Part shown: positions 60,163 through 64,000 of the stretch, piece by piece
Layout: each line of letters begins with the position of its first letter
How positions within the stretch are numbered: the first letter of the stretch is position 1
NCBI GenBank assembly: GCA_016790075.1
Contig: JAEUPP010000006.1
Span: forward strand, 248,001 to 312,000
Direction of reading: 5' to 3'
DNA: 64,000 bases
Source of the DNA: Rhodanobacteraceae bacterium
GTDB taxonomy: Bacteria > Pseudomonadota > Gammaproteobacteria > Xanthomonadales > Rhodanobacteraceae
The notes under the pieces: model-generated
What the model was told of the DNA's origin: nothing
Database searches by the model: none
The model's input: only the letters and a program-made list of their open reading frames with translations
Position numbers and translations under genes: made by a program

Positions 60163-63140
60163 GATTCGGACTCGGCTTGTCTGGGGGGATTCGGCGCGAA
60201 GTAGCCGACCAGCATGAGCAAGCTGCCGACGGCGAGTACGCCGAGGATGGCGTACAGGTCTTTCAGATGCGTGCGGTCGATCAGGATCAGCTTCACGATG
60301 ACGAGGCCTACGAGACAAGCACCACCGATCCAGATCGGGCGCGAGCGGCGGCGTGCGCCGGTGAGCATCGCGGCGAGGCCCGCCGTGCACCAGATTACGG
60401 ACAGACAGGCCTGGGCCAGCGCGGAACGCAGCATCGCGTCGCTGTTCCAGTCCACACCGCCGAGGAAGTGCACCGCGCGCAAGGTCATGCTGGTCATCAA
60501 GGCGAAGCCTAAGATTGCCAGCAACTGGGCGCGCAAGGCCGGGTCCAGCAGCGTGTTCCCTTCGGCGTTGGCTTGGCGCAACCAGTGCAGTAACGCAAGC
60601 ACGAAGCCGAGCTGTGCGAGTTCCAGCGGGTTGGCAATCGGCAGATAGGGCAACGGCGCCGGATCGCCCGCGGCGATCAGACCTATGACCCAGAATGTGC
60701 CCAGCAGTGTCGAGAGTATGCCGAGCAAGGCTGCACGTGCCATCTCGGCCGGCACATCCAGCGGCAGGCGCAGCACGCGCCAACGGCCCAGCGTGCCGGC
60801 AAACGCAAGCGCGAACGGGGCCAGGCCTAGCAGCACCTGCCAGATCATGCTGAGTTGCCAGGTATCGCGCCCAAGATGGGTGAGCTGGGTGGCGAGCACG
60901 CCGGTCCAGGTGAACACGTGTACGGCATAAGCCCCACTGAGTCCGGGTGAGTGGGTCGCGTCAAGATTGCGTTGTGCCCACAAGCTGGCCGCGAACCAGC
61001 CTAGCCAGGCGGCCAGACCAGGGCCGGACAAAGGACCGCCACCGTTGGCCGCTGTGGTGCCGACGATGAACAGTGGCGCGGCGAAGATGGCAAGCAATGC
61101 TGGCCAGCGCAGATCGTTCCAAAGCAGGCGGCGCGCGCCTTCGCTGGTCAGCAGTGTGGTCAGTGCGACGAAACCCAGCAGCCAGTTGGCTGCCGTGCCA
61201 GGTGATGCGAAACGGTCGATTTCGTTGCAGCCAAGCGCTAGCCACCAGCCCAATGCCCAGATCAGCATCAACTGAGCCATGCCGCTGGTCTCGCTGGCGC
61301 GGCGCAGCAGTGCACTGCTCGTGAAACCCGCGGCACTCAGCAGCAGGATGGCGAGGAAGTCCCCGTTGAGCAGCGCCGTCTGGGCCGCGAGTCCGCTGCG
61401 GTCGACGAGCACGCTGATCAACGACAAGCCTGCAGCGAGCTGCAGCAGATATCCGATGACGCGCGGTAGCTGGCGCTGCTGACGCAGGCCCAGCCAGATC
61501 AGTGCAGCGCCTTCGACGGCCCAGGCGCAGGCCGTAGCACGCGCCGACAGCGCGAGCGGCACCGCGAGTGTCGCGAAACCGAGTGCCAGCAGGGCATGCG
61601 ACTGGCCTAGCAGGGTCATGCTAAGCCGGCGAAAAGCGTACCAGGCAATGCCGATGTGGGTGAGCGCCAGCACCAGTGCGGACAGGGCAAGCAGCTTGGT
61701 GTCGCCATCGAGCAGCGCCGCCTGCAGTGGGAAGGCCAGCAGCGGCGTGCCGAATACGAGACTGCCGTCGACAAAGCCGCGCCGTTCTTCGGGCTGACGC
61801 AGCGCATAGAGCAGCGGGATTGCGAGGTAGAACGCATAGAACAGGATCAGAAACGGCTCGGTGGTCGCAAACAGCTCTGGGCGGTACTTCAGGAAGCCCC
61901 AGGCTGTGCCTATGCCGAAAGTGAAGACAAAACCCAGCAGGTTCAGTGCGCGCCAGGGCTTGACCCAGGCGATGCCCAGGATGGCTGCATTAAGTACGGC
62001 GTAATAAGTGAACAGCGCCACGTGGTTGCCGCTGTCACTGGCGGTCAGCACCGGCGCGAGGAAGCCGCCGACGATGGCGAGCAGCGCCAAGGCCAGCGCG
62101 TCCTGCGCAACCGCCATGATGCCGGCCGCGCCCACGATGAGAACGAGCAGCAGGAACGCGAGTCCAGGCGGCAGCAGGTGGTAGAGCTTGTAGCTGCCAA
62201 ATACGACCAGCAGCAGAATGCCGATGGCGCCGCCCTGCAGGGACAAGGCGAACGCCCGATGACTTTCACGCTTGCGCCAGCCGAATACGAGGCCGGCGAG
62301 TGCGGCTGCAGCGATGCCGGCCAGGCGTACTTCGATAGGTACATAGAACCAGCCCTGGTCGGCGGCGTACTTCATGAGTGCACCCACGCCGAGGAACAGG
62401 ATCAGCACACCGATCTTGACCGGGATGTTGCCTTCGGTGAACCAGCGCTTGACCGCTGCGAACGCGCGCGCGAGCGGGTCGGGTGTGTCAGCACGTGCTG
62501 CGCGCGGCGGGATGGACGTGGCAGCGCCGACTGGGCGCTGCATACGCGGTTGCGGCTGCGGGCGCGCTGGCGGGGGTTCGCCTATCGTGAACACAGCGCG
62601 TTGCGGCGCTGGCGGCGGTGGGGGGGTAGCCATGCTGCTGAAATCCAGGTCGAAATCCGAGGCTGCTGAAAAATCCGTAGTGGCGGGCCCGGATGTGGCG
62701 ACGGGTGCGTGCTGCTGCGGCGGCGCAGCGTTCGCAGCAATCGGCGGTGAGGCGGCGTCACTGGAGGTTGCCGCGGGGGTTTTCTGCCCCGTGTACTCAA
62801 ACGGCGGCAAGTCCCCTGACGGTGGCTCCGTGACCGGGTGCATGGCGGCGCGTGACGCAGGCGGAGGTGCTGCTGCGGTCGGCGCGGCAGGTACGGGCGG
62901 CGGCGCACGACGAGGCGCGGGTTGATCGCCCAGCGATACGGCCTCGGACCGCGCCATTAGCTGTTGCGTTGCCACCGCATCTTCGAGTTTGCTGACACGG
63001 CTGTGCAATACGCTGATGCGGCCGAACAGGACTCCGGCCAGCGCACCAAACACGATGCCTATGCCTACGCCGTGCCCGAACAGACTGGCGCCAAACAGGG
63101 CCCCGCAAAAAAGACCGATCAGACCGAAAAGCCAGGGCAT
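60159..63140 (-). CDS. DUF2339-domain polytopic membrane protein
   Basis: A 993-residue protein. A first helix pair (IGLFCGALFGASLFGHGVGI) and a short coiled coil (about 45-60) precede a Pro/Ala-rich linker (about 75-230). More than 20 membrane helices follow, beginning IPVKIGVLILFLGVGALMKY and LAGLVFGWRKRE, which are DUF2339 hallmarks. It ends in LILIDRTHLKDLYAILGVLA and a cytoplasmic tail. The function is unknown. It is translationally coupled to the DUF3999 gene. Confidence 0.92.
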   Translation of the reverse strand: MPWLFGLIGLFCGALFGASLFGHGVGIGIVFGALAGVLFGRISVLHSRVSKLEDAVATQQLMARSEAVSLGDQPAPRRAPPPVPAAPTAAAPPPASRAAMHPVTEPPSGDLPPFEYTGQKTPAATSSDAASPPIAANAAPPQQHAPVATSGPATTDFSAASDFDLDFSSMATPPPPPAPQRAVFTIGEPPPARPQPQPRMQRPVGAATSIPPRAARADTPDPLARAFAAVKRWFTEGNIPVKIGVLILFLGVGALMKYAADQGWFYVPIEVRLAGIAAAALAGLVFGWRKRESHRAFALSLQGGAIGILLLVVFGSYKLYHLLPPGLAFLLLVLIVGAAGIMAVAQDALALALLAIVGGFLAPVLTASDSGNHVALFTYYAVLNAAILGIAWVKPWRALNLLGFVFTFGIGTAWGFLKYRPELFATTEPFLILFYAFYLAIPLLYALRQPEERRGFVDGSLVFGTPLLAFPLQAALLDGDTKLLALSALVLALTHIGIAWYAFRRLSMTLLGQSHALLALGFATLAVPLALSARATACAWAVEGAALIWLGLRQQRQLPRVIGYLLQLAAGLSLISVLVDRSGLAAQTALLNGDFLAILLLSAAGFTSSALLRRASETSGMAQLMLIWALGWWLALGCNEIDRFASPGTAANWLLGFVALTTLLTSEGARRLLWNDLRWPALLAIFAAPLFIVGTTAANGGGPLSGPGLAAWLGWFAASLWAQRNLDATHSPGLSGAYAVHVFTWTGVLATQLTHLGRDTWQLSMIWQVLLGLAPFALAFAGTLGRWRVLRLPLDVPAEMARAALLGILSTLLGTFWVIGLIAAGDPAPLPYLPIANPLELAQLGFVLALLHWLRQANAEGNTLLDPALRAQLLAILGFALMTSMTLRAVHFLGGVDWNSDAMLRSALAQACLSVIWCTAGLAAMLTGARRRSRPIWIGGACLVGLVIVKLILIDRTHLKDLYAILGVLAVGSLLMLVGYFAPNPPRQAESES

Positions 63141-63240
63141 GTTGTATTCCTGTGCGGGAAAGCGGCGTCTGCACTCTAGCTGCTGACGGTCCCGGCGTCG
63201 TGTTGTCGTGCGTCGGTATCAGGCACCGATACTTCGCGGA

Positions 63241-64000
63241 TCAGTAAATGGGCGGGGTGCCGGGCGGGCGGGTCTTGAAGCGCTTGTGCAGCCACAGGTA
63301 CTGCGTCGGCGCCTCGCGCACCATGCGCTCGATGGCGGCGTTCACGCGCTGTGTGTCGGCGATCACGTCGTCGCTGGGAAACGCGTCCAGCCCAGCCTCC
63401 AGCCGCAAGCGGTAACTGCCGTCGGGGTCTCGCCGATGGAAGAACGGTAGCACCAGCGCACCGGACAGGCGTGCGAGGTGATGCGTTGCGGTAATCGTTG
63501 ACGCCGATACCCCGAAGAACGGCACGAATACGGCGTCCTTGCCGCGCATGTCCTGATCCGGCGCATACCAGAGCGTCCCGCCGCGTTTCAGGTATTTCAC
63601 GCTGGCGCGCAGTTCGTCCTTGGTAAACATGGCCTCAGCGTAATGCAGCCGGGCCGCGAGTACTGCCTGCTCGAATACCGGATCGTCCATGACGCGATAC
63701 ATGCCGCTGATGCGTATGCGTTGCGACACCAGTCGTGCGCACAATTCCAGATGGGAAAAATGTCCACCGACCAGCAGCACGCCGCGGCCCTGTGCCCGGG
63801 CGGCCGCAAGATGTTCGAGACCTTCAATATGGCAGGGGATCGCAGCGATCTTCCTGTCGCTGCCGAACCAGGCCAGAGCGAACTCAACGAGCATGCGGCC
63901 GCTGTCACTCAAGCTGTCGGCCAGCAGGCGCGCGCGCGTGGCAGCATCGAGTTCGGGGAAACAGAGGGAAAGATTGCGGGCAGCGACGTGCTTGCGCGTC
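63241..64000 (-). CDS. LpxL/HtrB-type lipid A acyltransferase (partial, start outside window)
   Basis: The gene continues past the right edge; at least 253 residues are visible. Reading on from the edge gives TRKHVAARNLSLCFPELDAA and LLADSLSDSGRMLVEFALAW, the LpxL-family ARRNL..CFPE motif, so the true start lies outside. The acyltransferase HxxxxE motif is LLVGGHFSHLELCARLV. DQDMRGKDAVFVPFFGVSAS and YLWLHKRFKTRP also match lauroyl/myristoyl-ACP transferases, which add secondary acyl chains to lipid A at the inner membrane. Two same-strand genes precede it with about 100 bases between. Confidence 0.93.
   Translation of the reverse strand, partial: TRKHVAARNLSLCFPELDAATRARLLADSLSDSGRMLVEFALAWFGSDRKIAAIPCHIEGLEHLAAARAQGRGVLLVGGHFSHLELCARLVSQRIRISGMYRVMDDPVFEQAVLAARLHYAEAMFTKDELRASVKYLKRGGTLWYAPDQDMRGKDAVFVPFFGVSASTITATHHLARLSGALVLPFFHRRDPDGSYRLRLEAGLDAFPSDDVIADTQRVNAAIERMVREAPTQYLWLHKRFKTRPPGTPPIY

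Noticed and set aside
1-64000. CRISPR arrays, tRNA or rRNA genes, prophage
   Set aside because: I looked for regularly spaced direct repeats, tRNA-like cloverleaf ends and conserved rRNA stretches and saw none; no phage structural genes occur.

Overview
The window is GC-rich DNA with dense coding on both strands. It looks like a chromosome segment from a gammaproteobacterium of the Xanthomonadales (Lysobacterales), probably near Rhodanobacteraceae such as Dokdonella. That placement is inference from gene content: an enteric-type MetJ core, a TonB-dependent receptor with a VTGSRIR start, secreted proteins with paired SGxGxxxE modules, a C-terminal FASSFEP motif, and TonB-type proteins sharing a PPGNNA motif. 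No rRNA, tRNA, phage or CRISPR was seen. The only mobile element is a decayed group IIC intron.

Layout. 1-7.4 kb: end of a histidine kinase, a transmembrane Ser/Thr kinase, a periplasmic proline-rich protein and a large secreted propeller protein. 7.3-14.6 kb: a FadL-type porin, qmcA/NfeD, gcvT, gcvH, a broken group IIC intron sitting on the gcvH terminator, an AT-rich island, and metJ fused to a histone-H1-like tail. 14.8-20.6 kb: an SRPBCC protein, a GH44 glycosidase, a TonB transducer and a serine hydrolase. 21-27.6 kb: a membrane-anchored winged-helix/propeller regulator, an AraC regulator and a TonB-dependent receptor, all in one direction. 27.6-33.1 kb, mostly minus strand: an ArsR-controlled cupin/DUF2867 protein, DUF1203, a GMC oxidoreductase and a MOSC protein.

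33.2-38.8 kb: an ATP/ADP-antiporter-like membrane protein and an orphan 1397-residue membrane protein that carries a TonB-receptor-like signature. 38.8-45.8 kb: prmC, a structured intergenic region, a YnbA/PlsC/CdsA-like phospholipid cluster, dusB and ribokinase. 45.5-49 kb: a small membrane protein and a CNT nucleoside transporter (nucleoside salvage with the ribokinase), then a GGDEF protein. 49-54.4 kb: a decayed gene, an HTH protein with a basic tail, an orphan Hpt protein, and a Tat-secreted tyrosinase/polyphenol oxidase preceded by a stand-alone copy of its C-terminal domain. 54.4-64 kb: YIP1, a zinc-finger protein, envelope glycan genes (GT4, O-antigen ligase, GT2), the DUF3999/DUF2339 pair and a truncated lauroyl-acyltransferase gene at the edge.

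The most unusual items are the MetJ-histone fusion with an in-phase met-box array and a possible internal start; the tyrosinase with a detached accessory domain; the receptor signature inside an inner-membrane protein; and the motif shared by the Ser/Thr kinase and the TonB transducer. All assignments come from reading the sequence and remembered family features; no database search was run.
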